Source of the DNA: Levilactobacillus tongjiangensis
GTDB taxonomy: Bacteria > Bacillota > Bacilli > Lactobacillales > Lactobacillaceae
Length of the DNA: 64,000 nt
Direction of reading: 5' to 3'
Assembly: GCF_003946345.1 (NCBI RefSeq)
Contig: NZ_RHNY01000003.1
Span: forward strand, 1 to 64,000
Shown piece by piece: positions 16,684 to 26,033 of this stretch (position 1 is the first letter of the stretch; each line of letters opens with the position of its first letter). A program made the position numbers and the translations under genes. Below the pieces are notes generated by a model that did no database searches, had not been told where the DNA came from, and saw nothing but the letters and a program-made list of their open reading frames with translations.

Positions 16684-17586
16684 TTAATCGCTCACACCAT
16701 CATAGCCAATGAAGGTGTAGTATTTGGTGCCGCCAATGGTATACAGGCTATCAAAGGTGCCGGCAATTCCCTTGGTGGGGTTGCCAGTAGTATGTTGGGG
16801 TGTGTGTAGATTCTTTAGCGTCAGACAGTATTGATAAACTCCAGACTGACTGACCCGTTTAGTGTTAACGCCCCTTAAATTGTGGCTAAAGTATAGTTTG
16901 CGATAAGGATCGTTAAAGTTGGTTTTGGTGATTTTTGCAATGCTGTATGGTTTTTGGGCAAAACCCAAGCCAGAATTGGCTTTATTATCGTATTTGAGGA
17001 CTTCAACGTAGCCGTCTGGCGTGATACGAAGACTGGTTGTATGTGGTTCAATCGGGCTCAACGCCGCCTTGGCGCCACCAATATATAAATCACCATGACT
17101 ATAACCTGGCATGTAGATGGGAGCTTTAACCCGCTTGAAGCCGGCTAATTTATCCGTGGCCGTAATTGTGGCTTGCGGGTCGTAAGCGCCAGCACCAGGA
17201 TCCATGGTGTAGCCGGCTTTGGCACTATTTAGGAGGGCAGGGTAACTGAGGCGGGCTAAGTATAGCTGAAGGCTAGGCACCAAATAGCTGCCTTTTTTCG
17301 TTGTCGTTAGATTACCCGCTACCGTGATTCCGGCGGGCAACGTTAGTTTTTGCATGATAGCTTGACCGGTCTTGTAAGTTGGCAGGTAGGCAACCTTTAC
17401 TGTGATCGGTTTAGTTGTCTTGTAGTAGGCACTGAGGTTTAAGAAGTCGGTGCTGGCGGTGTAGTCTCCGACCTTAACCAGAGCACTGGGCTTTTCAGTT
17501 TGGGCTTTAGCCAAGAGGCCACCGCCTAATGCAACGGCACTAATTGCTAGCAGGCTAAGGCCAGTTTTAAGAACTTTTCTGAGGAT
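16684..17586 (-). CDS. Secreted protein of unknown function, apparent ATC start
   Basis: The frame encodes about 300 residues with a signal peptide that reads LRKVLKTGLSLLAISAVALG and continues GGGLLAKAQTEK. A good ribosome site (AAAGGAG) lies eight bases before an ATC codon at 17586-17584, with no ATG, GTG or TTG nearby. Internal TTG at 17514 would remove most of the signal peptide. So either ATC is used as a rare start or the start codon has mutated. The mature part is beta-rich with no domain I recognise; it shares no PxxxRGxW motif. Confidence 0.6.
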   Translation of the reverse strand: MLRKVLKTGLSLLAISAVALGGGLLAKAQTEKPSALVKVGDYTASTDFLNLSAYYKTTKPITVKVAYLPTYKTGQAIMQKLTLPAGITVAGNLTTTKKGSYLVPSLQLYLARLSYPALLNSAKAGYTMDPGAGAYDPQATITATDKLAGFKRVKAPIYMPGYSHGDLYIGGAKAALSPIEPHTTSLRITPDGYVEVLKYDNKANSGLGFAQKPYSIAKITKTNFNDPYRKLYFSHNLRGVNTKRVSQSGVYQYCLTLKNLHTPQHTTGNPTKGIAGTFDSLYTIGGTKYYTFIGYDGVSD

Positions 17587-18096
17587 GAAGACCGCTCCTT
17601 TCTGAGATAAACTGTTACCTCAATTATACCTTAGAATATGTGAAGAAAAATGGAAGAACTGGGATTTGTTTCATGTGGAACAGAAAGATAACCCGGGTTA
17701 TACATGTTGACTATCAAGTGTCTAACCCAAGCAGTTAACCTGGGAAATGTTTTTCAAAATGTGTGTGAATGAAGCTACTATTCAGCTTATGAAAGACAGC
17801 GTTTTATATAGCTGAGTCCTGTCGGGTCATTTAGAATCCACCTAAATCAAGCATTACCAGGACTGATTGTGAGACAGTGCTAAAGGGTGTGGTTCTCGCA
17901 AGCGTCCGTTTTTTAACGGGCGTGGTTTACAAAGGCCTGGTCCTGCAAATATGAGTATCTCGGCTGGTACCAACAATCCTAATATGAAACGGTTTAGTCG
18001 GTATGGACATTTGAGCTAACTGAATAGTACTTAGCTTTAACGGGTTGGTTATTGATGGTAAGCAGCATAAATGGGGTCATTAAAGAGCTTCATCGC
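17587..18096. other. Intergenic stretch without a recognised gene
   Basis: It contains a parS-like site (17667-17682) and a perfect palindrome ATAACCCGGGTTAT (17688-17701). A 48-codon open stretch on the plus strand at about 17870-18015 is rich in Arg, Gly, Pro and Asn but has no start or ribosome site and may be a gene remnant. A hairpin CGTCCGTTTTTTAACGGGCG lies at about 17905. I cannot assign it. Confidence 0.35.
17667..17682. promoter_or_regulatory. parS-like site
   Basis: TGTTTCATGTGGAACA, read in reverse TGTTCCACATGAAACA, differs at one base from the known B. subtilis parS variant TGTTCCACGTGAAACA. Confidence 0.4.
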
Positions 18097-18130
18097 GAAA
18101 AAAGAGATTGGGATATTTTCCCAATCTCTT
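18097..18130 (-). terminator. Terminator of the secreted protein gene at 18.2 kb
   Basis: On the minus strand AAGAGATTGGGA pairs with TCCCAATCTCTT, followed by TTTTC. Confidence 0.85.
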
Positions 18131-18151
18131 CATGCTTTTAAGGGTCCTCAG

Positions 18152-18622
18152 CTATTTCTTGTAGAAGGTGCCGAAGCTCTTAAAATGTGTCATCTTAGTA
18201 TTTGTCGGGTAACGTAGAATCATTTTCCGTTTTCTAGATAAAGAGGCTACTTGGTAGGTGACGGATTCACCGTTGCTGTAGCCGCCAAGAAGGTACGTGT
18301 TAGTGGCAACTTTCGTGTGAATGAGGCTGAAAACAATGCCGTAACCAGCGGAGTTGGTCTTCAGTTTTTTCTTCTTTGAGTAAATGAGATTGATCAAGTG
18401 AGACTGGCCCTTGAACCGGGTCGTGTATTGGATACGATAATAATAATGGTTAGTGGTAGGATGCTTGAACTTGTGGTATTTAGTGTACCAGGTACCATGC
18501 ATCTGCTTGGGTGTGCCGGCGTACCAGGTCGCAGCATTAGCGGTCTGTGGTGCACTGTACGTGAAAAAGATGAGACTAAAGCCTATGACAAGTAGGCTGA
18601 AGGTGAATTTGTGACGGGTCAT
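18152..18622 (-). CDS. Small secreted protein with PKQMHGTW motif
   Basis: A 156-residue secreted protein. The ATG reading MTRHKFTFSLL follows AGAGGAGG at 11 bases; a longer frame upstream is not supported. After the signal peptide (cleavage near ANAA) the mature protein begins WYAGTPKQMHGTWYTK. That start, including WxAGTPK, closely matches the protein at 61.7-62.2 kb. The rest is basic and Tyr-rich. Member of the five-protein family described in the findings; function is unknown. Confidence 0.75.
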   Translation of the reverse strand: MTRHKFTFSLLVIGFSLIFFTYSAPQTANAATWYAGTPKQMHGTWYTKYHKFKHPTTNHYYYRIQYTTRFKGQSHLINLIYSKKKKLKTNSAGYGIVFSLIHTKVATNTYLLGGYSNGESVTYQVASLSRKRKMILRYPTNTKMTHFKSFGTFYKK

Positions 18623-18773
18623 AAGTCGTGATACCTCCTCTATATAGCCTAGTATAGGACTCCTGAGGGTGGGAACAAGGGACGGAAATAGGGACGTGGA
18701 CAAGCGCTAACACATATAGCCAGTGTGCGGATTACAATTTACTTCCGCCCGTTTCATTCCGTGGAATCTGTTG

Positions 18774-18798
18774 TATAATAACGATGTAAGCGTTTTAA
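18774..18798 (+). promoter_or_regulatory. lacLM promoter -10 and cre site
   Basis: TATAAT at 18774-18779 is a consensus -10. TGTAAGCGTTTTAA (18785-18798) fits the cre consensus except for one base and lies just after it, where CcpA would block transcription when glucose is present. Confidence 0.65.
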
Positions 18799-18813
18799 AA
18801 AGGAGGAAAACTT

Positions 18814-20700
18814 TTGAAAGCAGAAATTTCTTGGCTGGATGATCCACAGACCTTTCGGGTCAACCAGTTGCCAGCACATAGCGATCACCGTGGTTACGCC
18901 ACAGCCGCTGAAGCTGCTGAAGCAAAGAGTAGTCTGGTTCAGAGCCTCGATGGTAGTTGGGGTTTTGCCTTCTCCAAGGATCCCCAACATCGGCCAGTGG
19001 GCTTCTATGAACCCGACTACGATCGGTCAGATTTCGATCGGTTAGCCGTTCCGGGCCACATTGAGCTCGCCGGTTACGGTCAAATTCAATACATTAACAC
19101 AGCCTACCCTTGGGAAGGGAAGCACTACCGGCGTCCCGCCTACAGCATGGGCGCTGATCATCCTGAAAAGGGTATGTTTAGCACCGATCCTGAAAATACG
19201 GTTGGGTCTTACGTGAAGCACTTTACGCTCAATCCTGAACTCCGGCATCAACGGGTCAGCATCGAGTTTGATGGTGTGGAACAGGCCATGTACTTGTGGC
19301 TGAACGGTCACTTTATCGGGTACGCTGAGGATAGTTTCAGCCGCGCTGAATTTGATTTGACGCCTTACCTCCAAGATGGTGAGAATCTCTTGGCTGTTGA
19401 AGTCTTTAAGCACAGTACGGCCGCTTTCTTAGAAGACCAAGATATGTTTCGTTTTTCCGGTATCTTTCGTAGCGTGCGGTTAGTGGCTAAGCCCGCCCTG
19501 CATCTGGAAGATATGACGATTCGTGCTGGGGTAGACGATGCTTTCGTAACGGGAAACCTCAACGTGAAATTGGCGTTGTCCGCTGCCGACAAGCTGGCGG
19601 GTGCCGTTAAGGTCAGCCTGTTTGATGCCACTGGTAACGTTGTGTGGACGGATGATGCCGAAGCTGCTGATGAACTCACGGTACAAACGACCGTTAACCA
19701 CGTACACCTGTGGAATCACCATGATCCGTACCTCTATCGGTTGGAAGTTACCCTATTGGATGCTGATAGTCAGGTTGTTGAAGTCGTGCCTTACCCGGTT
19801 GGTTTCCGCCGGATCGAAATGAAAGACAAGATTATGCAGCTGAACGGCGAACGTTTAATTCTAAACGGTGTTAACCGTCACGAATGGGACGCCCATCGGG
19901 GTCGCGCCGTGACCGCTGCCGATATGGCTCACGATATGCAGGTGTTCCACGACAATCACATCAACGCCGTGCGGACCTGTCACTATCCTGACCAAGATGA
20001 TTGGTACTACTTATGTGACCAGAATGGAATCTACATGATGGCCGAAAATAACTTGGAAACCCACGGAACTTGGCAGAAGATGGGTGTCGTTGAACCATCT
20101 TACAACGTGCCTGGTAGCCTGCCACAATGGCAATTAGCTGTCCTGGACCGCGCCAAGAGCAACTATGAAATGTTTAAGAACCACGCGGCCGTTTTATTCT
20201 GGTCACTTGGAAATGAATCGTACGCGGGCGACGACATTGCGGCCATGGATAAGTTCTACCATGACGCTGACCCAACGCGTTTGACCCATTACGAGGGTGT
20301 TTGTCGGAACCGGGTCTACGAGGACCGGATTTCCGACATGGAAAGTATGATGTACGATCCGCCTCGTGAGATTGAAAAGTACCTGCAAAATGATCCCGAC
20401 AAGCCATTTGTTAACTGTGAATATATGCATGATATGGGTAATTCCATTGGGGGCATGAACAGTTACATTGATTTGATCGATAAGTATCCAATGTATCAGG
20501 GGGGCTTTATCTGGGATTACATTGACCAGGCGCTCTGGACCAAGGATGAAGTGACCGGCCAACCCGTTCTCCGCTATGGTGGGGACTTTGATGACCGGCA
20601 CGCTGATTACGAATTTTCCGGTGACGGCCTGCTCTTTGCGGACCGGACACCGAAGCCAGCACTGCAGGAGGTGGACTACTACTATGGCCAACACGACTAA
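18814..20700 (+). CDS. lacL: Beta-galactosidase large subunit
   Basis: A 628-residue GH2 enzyme subunit that hydrolyses lactose as a heterodimer with LacM. The acid/base Glu is about residue 468 (FWSLGNES) and the nucleophile Glu about 536 ([11 protein letters not shown]). The sugar-binding, immunoglobulin-like and barrel domains are all present, while the C-terminal part of one-piece LacZ is encoded by the next gene. Start is TTG after AAAGGAGG. Transcription appears repressible through the cre site upstream. There is no adjacent lactose permease. Confidence 0.96.
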   Translation: MKAEISWLDDPQTFRVNQLPAHSDHRGYATAAEAAEAKSSLVQSLDGSWGFAFSKDPQHRPVGFYEPDYDRSDFDRLAVPGHIELAGYGQIQYINTAYPWEGKHYRRPAYSMGADHPEKGMFSTDPENTVGSYVKHFTLNPELRHQRVSIEFDGVEQAMYLWLNGHFIGYAEDSFSRAEFDLTPYLQDGENLLAVEVFKHSTAAFLEDQDMFRFSGIFRSVRLVAKPALHLEDMTIRAGVDDAFVTGNLNVKLALSAADKLAGAVKVSLFDATGNVVWTDDAEAADELTVQTTVNHVHLWNHHDPYLYRLEVTLLDADSQVVEVVPYPVGFRRIEMKDKIMQLNGERLILNGVNRHEWDAHRGRAVTAADMAHDMQVFHDNHINAVRTCHYPDQDDWYYLCDQNGIYMMAENNLETHGTWQKMGVVEPSYNVPGSLPQWQLAVLDRAKSNYEMFKNHAAVLFWSLGNESYAGDDIAAMDKFYHDADPTRLTHYEGVCRNRVYEDRISDMESMMYDPPREIEKYLQNDPDKPFVNCEYMHDMGNSIGGMNSYIDLIDKYPMYQGGFIWDYIDQALWTKDEVTGQPVLRYGGDFDDRHADYEFSGDGLLFADRTPKPALQEVDYYYGQHD

Positions 20701-21649
20701 ACTAAACGTTATTTATGGCGACGTGACGCTGGGACTGAGCGGTCCTGGTTTCCACTATATCTTTGCCTACGACCGGGGCGGCCTGGAGTCGCTCGTTCGT
20801 TACGGCAAGGAATGGTTGTACCGGACACCGAAGCCAGCCTTCTGGCGGGCGACAACTGATAATGACCGTGGGAACGGGTTTTCCACGAGTTCCGCTGCTT
20901 GGTTAGGTGCCGATATGTTTAGCGCCTGCACTAAGATTGAGGTCGCCGTTAATGGTCAGTCGATTCCGCTGCCCATTGCGCCGGAAAACAACAAATATTC
21001 CGACCACGAAACGGCTGAGACTGTGGCCATCAAATTTACGTACACCACGACGACGGTGCCAGCCACCACAGTCACCGTTGAATACGTCGTTGATGGGACT
21101 GGTAAAATGACCATCAACACCCACTACCATGGGGCTGCCGGTTTACCAGAGCTGCCCGTTTTGGGATTACGCTTCGTGATGCCAACGGCGGCTACTGGTT
21201 TTGACTACCAAGGCCTTTCGGGTGAAACGTATCCCGACCGGTTGGCCGGTGGTCGGCCAGGGACTTACCACGTTGATGGGTTGCCAGTTACGCCATACAT
21301 GGTGCCACAGGAATGTGGCATGCACATGGCCAATGACTGGGTGAAGGTTACTCGGGCCACGACGCAAAATAACGCCGACCCGGATCACCAACCTTTTAGT
21401 CTGACGGTCAGTCAAAACGGTCATCCGTTTGCCTTCAGCTGTCTGCCATACACGCCTGAGGAACTTGAAAATGCGACCCACATGGAAGAGTTACCAGTTG
21501 CTCGTCGTACAGTATTGACGGTGTACGGCGCTACCCGTGGTGTCGGTGGTATCGACAGTTGGGGAGCCGATGTTGAACCGCAATATCACGTTGCCGGGGA
21601 TATCGACCATGATTTCAGTTTTGAAATCAACGGTACTATGGAAGCTTAA
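20684..21649 (+). CDS. lacM: Beta-galactosidase small subunit
   Basis: A 321-residue subunit corresponding to domain 5 of LacZ (Bgal_small_N), completing the active site with the motif [13 protein letters not shown]. The ATG reading [14 protein letters not shown] follows CAGGAGG inside lacL and overlaps it by 17 bases in another frame, as in other lactobacilli. A longer frame starting at 20576 is an overlap artefact. A strong terminator follows. Confidence 0.96.
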   Translation: MANTTKLNVIYGDVTLGLSGPGFHYIFAYDRGGLESLVRYGKEWLYRTPKPAFWRATTDNDRGNGFSTSSAAWLGADMFSACTKIEVAVNGQSIPLPIAPENNKYSDHETAETVAIKFTYTTTTVPATTVTVEYVVDGTGKMTINTHYHGAAGLPELPVLGLRFVMPTAATGFDYQGLSGETYPDRLAGGRPGTYHVDGLPVTPYMVPQECGMHMANDWVKVTRATTQNNADPDHQPFSLTVSQNGHPFAFSCLPYTPEELENATHMEELPVARRTVLTVYGATRGVGGIDSWGADVEPQYHVAGDIDHDFSFEINGTMEA

Positions 21650-21671
21650 AATATTAACGAAAATGTATGTA

Positions 21672-21712
21672 AAGGGTAGCCAGAGATGTGTCGTCTCCGG
21701 CTACCCTTTTTG
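21672..21712 (+). terminator. lacLM terminator
   Basis: AAGGGTAGCCAGAGA pairs with TCTCCGGCTACCCTTTTT. Confidence 0.9.
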
Positions 21713-21873
21713 CTTGGCCGAGATTAGCGGTTAAATACCTTGATGACGCGGCTTTAAGTCGCGGGCAGTGGTCGACCGATTAGGTAATAACATATGCTAT
21801 AATGACCAGCAGATAAGTTAATGGTGTAAAAGGGTCGTTCTCAATAATTAAGTTGTTCAATGGAGGGAATCGG

Positions 21874-22005
21874 ATGGTTTTAGCAGCGGAGCCGTCACCT
21901 AAAGACAAACTGGTGACGCAACTGACGACGACCGGCCGACTTGCGTTACTCAAGCCAGATATTTTCGTCAAGGGCCGCCCGTTACTGGGAGGTCTGGTCG
22001 GGTAA
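21874..22005 (+). CDS. Candidate 43-residue protein ahead of the antiporter gene
   Basis: The ATG follows GGAGGG at good spacing and opens 43 codons beginning MVLAAEPSPKDKLVTQL. The stop lies 21 bases before the antiporter ATG, so it could be a leader or small partner. It has no membrane segment and no recognised motif, so the call rests only on the ribosome site and position. Confidence 0.4.
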   Translation: MVLAAEPSPKDKLVTQLTTTGRLALLKPDIFVKGRPLLGGLVG

Positions 22006-22026
22006 AGTCAGTTCGGAGGTTCTGTT

Positions 22027-24018
22027 ATGGATATTGTCTTTTTAGTTTTATTGCTTTTGATTGCTGTGGTGGGTGGCAACGTTTTAGGGAAACATTTTCC
22101 CCGGGTGCCGCAGCCTTTTTTCCTGATAGTTTTGGGTTTGTTATTCGCCTTTTTCCCGTTATATCGGGGATTTCAATTCAGTCCAGATGTGTTCACCTTT
22201 GCTATTATTGCGCCACTTATGTACGATGAGTCCAAAAATGTTTCACGGTACTGGGTGGGTCGCGGAATCGTAAACATCTTCTCCCTGGCCATTGTATTGG
22301 TTCTCCTAACGGTGCTGGTGGTTGGGACGGCGTTGCACTGGTTGTTCCCACTCTTTCCATTGAGTCTAGCGTTTGCACTGTGTGCTGTGGTCACGCCAAC
22401 CGATGCGTCAGCGGTCAGCGCCATTGCGCCTGAGAGCAAGGAGTATCGAGTCCCTCAAACCATCCTGCAAAATGAATCGTTGTTTAACGATGCTTCCGGC
22501 ATTGTGGCTTTCGATGTTGCGTTGACCGCGTATATTTCCGGCCAATTTGCGTTCAGTACAGCCATGCTGGATTTTGGCAAAGAGTTCTTGGGTGGACTGC
22601 TCTTCGGGGCAATCTTAGGATTGATCACTGCGGCGATTCGGCAACAGCTGATTCGGTGGGGTGACAATTCACCGTTGGTGTTGGTGACAATCGAATTGAT
22701 TACGCCGTTTGTCCTCTACTACTTGGCAGACCAGATTGGTGTATCAGGCATTTTAGCCGTGGTAGCCGCCGGATTGATTCAGGGAGGCGAACGAGAACAG
22801 CTTCGGTTGACGTCGAGTCGGATGCAGATGTTAAGCGCGAACGTTTGGGAGATTATTAATGGCATGCTGTCCAGCCTAGTTTTCGTTCTGCTGGGAATCT
22901 CGTTGCCCAGGGTGCTCACTGCAATTTGGCACAATCAGCAGATTCCGTGGTGGGAATTAGTTCTGGCCGGTGTCTTGGTTTACGTTCTGAAATTTAGCTT
23001 GCGGCTATTGTGGTCGCGTTACTTTGTGTGGACCCATAAACCAAGCAAGCATCGTTGGTCGGACAGTTGGTTGATGGCCTTAAGTGGTGCCAACGGAACC
23101 ATTACGTTAGCCCTGGCCTTTTCGCTACCAATGGTCGTCAATGGTCAGCCATTTGCTTTACGTGGGGCGCTGATTTTTACAGCCACAGTCGTGATTCTGC
23201 TAAGTCTGTTGGTACCCACGTTTGCGTTGCCAATTTTACTTAAGGCCGGGCCTACGCAAGGTGAATCCGCTCTGAAATGGAGCCGGCACATGCGGTTGAC
23301 GGCGATTCATCAGTTAGAAGCCGAAACGGATCATCCTAGTGAGGCCCAAATTGTCTTGGATGCGCTACGTCAGCAATTTCAATGGCGCCAGGTACCGCAC
23401 CGTCGGCAGCAACGGCAGTTATTCAAGCAGGCGGATATGGCCGAAGAGGCGCAGATTGCGGAACTATTGGCAGACCAAAAGATTAGTCAACGGGAGCAGG
23501 ACTATTACCGGCGCTTCCTGCGTTACAGTCGGTTCACGGTTGACCAACGGTGGTGGAAAAATCTGGTCTTACGTATTTGGTTCAGCATGCACATGGGCCA
23601 TGCTTATCATGATGTACAGACCGCCCAGGATACGTTTATGACTTCGCCGATAGTGATGGAACAAGTATATTGGCAAGATAAATTCGCTCAGCTGGGGAAG
23701 GATATTCGGGTCTTGGAAAATGAAGGTTATCAGGCAGCGATGGCCAAATTAACCATGGTGCAAACGGCGGCAAACCGGACGGCTAATGATGTGGTTAAAC
23801 GCTATTATCATGAACGCCACCGCCGATTAGCGGCAGAGAAGCCAGATCCTACGATTATCTACCAACTATTTCTCGCGGCGTTTCACGCGGAGTACGAGTT
23901 GGTTCAAGCGGAATTGGCGGCGGGCCGGATGACGACCGACGTTGCGAATACCCTTCAGGAACAAATTATTTTTGATGAGATGAGTTATATTCAGAATCAA
24001 TCGGCATTTTTAGCTTAA
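22027..24018 (+). CDS. Na+/H+ antiporter, CPA1 (NhaP/NHE) family
   Basis: A 663-residue cation/proton antiporter with about 12 helices in residues 1-410. The CPA1 core is visible: VTPTDASAVSAIAPE (around 125-140), LFNDASGIVAFDVAL with the essential ND pair (around 155-170), and SGANGTITLALAFSLP near helix 11. A cytoplasmic tail of about 240 residues, His- and Arg-rich, follows and is typical of long YvgP-like members. The ATG follows TCGGAGG. Role inferred: sodium or potassium extrusion and pH control. Confidence 0.9.
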   Translation: MDIVFLVLLLLIAVVGGNVLGKHFPRVPQPFFLIVLGLLFAFFPLYRGFQFSPDVFTFAIIAPLMYDESKNVSRYWVGRGIVNIFSLAIVLVLLTVLVVGTALHWLFPLFPLSLAFALCAVVTPTDASAVSAIAPESKEYRVPQTILQNESLFNDASGIVAFDVALTAYISGQFAFSTAMLDFGKEFLGGLLFGAILGLITAAIRQQLIRWGDNSPLVLVTIELITPFVLYYLADQIGVSGILAVVAAGLIQGGEREQLRLTSSRMQMLSANVWEIINGMLSSLVFVLLGISLPRVLTAIWHNQQIPWWELVLAGVLVYVLKFSLRLLWSRYFVWTHKPSKHRWSDSWLMALSGANGTITLALAFSLPMVVNGQPFALRGALIFTATVVILLSLLVPTFALPILLKAGPTQGESALKWSRHMRLTAIHQLEAETDHPSEAQIVLDALRQQFQWRQVPHRRQQRQLFKQADMAEEAQIAELLADQKISQREQDYYRRFLRYSRFTVDQRWWKNLVLRIWFSMHMGHAYHDVQTAQDTFMTSPIVMEQVYWQDKFAQLGKDIRVLENEGYQAAMAKLTMVQTAANRTANDVVKRYYHERHRRLAAEKPDPTIIYQLFLAAFHAEYELVQAELAAGRMTTDVANTLQEQIIFDEMSYIQNQSAFLA

Positions 24019-24042
24019 GCGCAATCGTTATAGAAACAGTAA

Positions 24043-24080
24043 ATACCACCTGAGGCAGTTCGCTCGGGTGGTATTTTTAG
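24043..24080 (+). terminator. Antiporter terminator
   Basis: AATACCACCTGAG pairs with CTCGGGTGGTATTTTT. Confidence 0.9.
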
Positions 24081-24251
24081 GTTGATTCAACGGTGACCAT
24101 GGCGATAGGTGTTTGCCGGGAGCTAACAACGAGTCCAAAAGCGTTGGTAGCAACCTTTTTAAGTAGGTCAACTTGATAATTTAGACAAATAATATAATAT
24201 ATCATCTAAATCGTTAAATTATGATATTCTATATTTACAGGAGCTGATAAC

Positions 24252-24896
24252 ATGATTGACCAAAAATCCCTGACCATTAAGTTGAATCACGTCATTTTGA
24301 TTGAAGGGTTTCAAAAATTATCAATGAGTAAACTGGCGGCGGCCGTTAACGTTAGTCGGGCAAGTCTCTATTTATACTTTAAAAATAAAGACGATATTGT
24401 GCAGGCAGTCGTGGCCCGTCACTTGAAATTCATTGCCGAACATCCAGTACCCAAGCATTTTACGGTCACGTCGTTTTTGCCGATCTGGTTGGATTCATTA
24501 CTCTTAATGGGGTCGACGACCACGACGTTTACAACTGACTTGCAGAAGGCCTATCCAGCGTTATACCAAGAATTTATGGGGGCCTATCGGGCCTACTTTG
24601 AGGGCTTAAAAGCCTACGTTGCGGCTGGGCAGCAGGCAGATTTTATTCTGGACGTTTTCTCGGCAGATTACGTGCTGTTCCAAGCGCAAGCGTTGGTTAG
24701 AACGGTTCTGGACCAGGTTCGAGCGGGCCAACTTTCGTTGAATCAGGCTGAAGATTACGTAGCCGCCACGCTTCATTTACAGTTGGCGGGTTTGCTGACG
24801 CCAAATAGTCAAGCCAAACTGGATGTGCAGCAGGTGGTCGGCTTTGAGCAGACCGTGTTGAAAGAATTTCGAGAAACTTATGCGTTGATTTCTTAA
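24252..24896 (+). CDS. TetR/AcrR family regulator
   Basis: A 214-residue TetR-type repressor. The N-terminal helix-turn-helix includes FQKLSMSKLAAAVNVSRASLYLYFKNKDDIV (about residues 18-48). The C-terminal domain has no family I can name. It is preceded by an AT-rich leader with TTTAGA/TCTAAA inverted arms that may be an autoregulatory operator. No obvious target gene adjoins it: the antiporter upstream has its own terminator and the gene downstream is separate. Confidence 0.85.
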   Translation: MIDQKSLTIKLNHVILIEGFQKLSMSKLAAAVNVSRASLYLYFKNKDDIVQAVVARHLKFIAEHPVPKHFTVTSFLPIWLDSLLLMGSTTTTFTTDLQKAYPALYQEFMGAYRAYFEGLKAYVAAGQQADFILDVFSADYVLFQAQALVRTVLDQVRAGQLSLNQAEDYVAATLHLQLAGLLTPNSQAKLDVQQVVGFEQTVLKEFRETYALIS

Positions 24897-25185
24897 ATAA
24901 AAGACTGATGATGACGGCTGCTAGCCCATTAGTGATCTACTATTATTAGATTATATTAATAAATATTATCGTGTCGACTATGTTTAATTGAAATGACTGG
25001 TTTATTCTATTGGCTGAAATATTTTATATATAGAACTATAATGGTTTGAAAACGAAAGTCTGTCTGTCAATAAAAAAGGGTTATTGTTTATCTTCCTGGT
25101 TAGGTATAATGGTTGTGTACAACTCATATTTGGATTATCTAAAATTCAAGTGGTTGTGCGAATACTTAATTTTAGGGGGATTTTC

Positions 25186-25875
25186 TTGAAAAAAATATTT
25201 CTTTTGGTACTGTTTGTATCAACAGGGGTCGGAATAGTTGGGGGCACAATTGATGGTCAATCTTCAAAAAAAAGTTATTCGGTCCCAAAGGTTCTACATG
25301 GACGTTGGGAAAACCGATGGAAATTTGTAAAAATTCCAGGACAATATATTTATTTTGACAAAGGAAGTATTCGTGCTGGAATGCGAAAGTATAAAGTGAC
25401 ATACGTTACTGGTAATCAGAACAAGGGTTTTAAGATACATCTTAAGGATAAATTTGCGGGGGTTAAGGTATTAAAAATTAAATATAAATTAAGGGAAATT
25501 GCTAGTCATGGAAATGTTAAATCGATTAGTCTCAGTACTCTGAAATATGAAACAGCTGATGCAATATACTATAAAGGTAATTTAAGAGATTATTCAGCCA
25601 GCAACTTTGTTAACTTGACTAAACCAAGGGGGTTTGATACGTCATTAACAGGATATACTAAACCGTATTCTCAAGTCTCCATAGGAGGAGACGAAAACTT
25701 TAGTACAGTATCTGAGAAGAATGGCTATTTTAAAATAAACTTTGCTGGTAGTTTGGATAATTATCTAGACGGTGACAAATTGGTAATATGGTCAAAGGGA
25801 CCAAATTCTAGTAAGTCGTTTAAAAAAACGCTTACTATTAACTTTGATGATCCTCATGAGTCTATATATGGATAA
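25186..25875 (+). CDS. AT-rich secreted protein with PKVLHGRW motif
   Basis: A 229-residue secreted protein. The TTG reading LKKIFLLVLFVSTGVG follows AGGGGGA; the frame further upstream lacks a ribosome site. After the signal peptide the mature protein begins SYSVPKVLHGRWENRWK, the family motif. The C-terminal third (about 150-229) adds a beta-sandwich-like region with TGYTKPYSQVSI and DKLVIWSKGP, like Ig-like modules of surface proteins. Codon use is markedly more AT-rich than the neighbours, suggesting transfer. It borders the IS30 remnant. Confidence 0.7.
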   Translation: MKKIFLLVLFVSTGVGIVGGTIDGQSSKKSYSVPKVLHGRWENRWKFVKIPGQYIYFDKGSIRAGMRKYKVTYVTGNQNKGFKIHLKDKFAGVKVLKIKYKLREIASHGNVKSISLSTLKYETADAIYYKGNLRDYSASNFVNLTKPRGFDTSLTGYTKPYSQVSIGGDENFSTVSEKNGYFKINFAGSLDNYLDGDKLVIWSKGPNSSKSFKKTLTINFDDPHESIYG

Positions 25876-26033
25876 TGAAAATTAAATGCTAATGGAATTA
25901 GATTATAGTAGGTTTGTATTTGTGAAATGTATGTTTGCTTGCGTCTAGGTAAAAAATGTTAGTGATTGTGAAAAAATTATGTTACAGCTAAAGCTGCAAG
26001 TCCGCTGGTAAAGGGGCTTGTGGTTTTATTAGT

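Noticed and set aside
20576-20700. Apparent frameshift between lacL and lacM
   Set aside because: LacL and LacM are naturally separate, overlapping genes in lactobacilli. The lacM ATG with its own ribosome site at 20684 explains the overlap.
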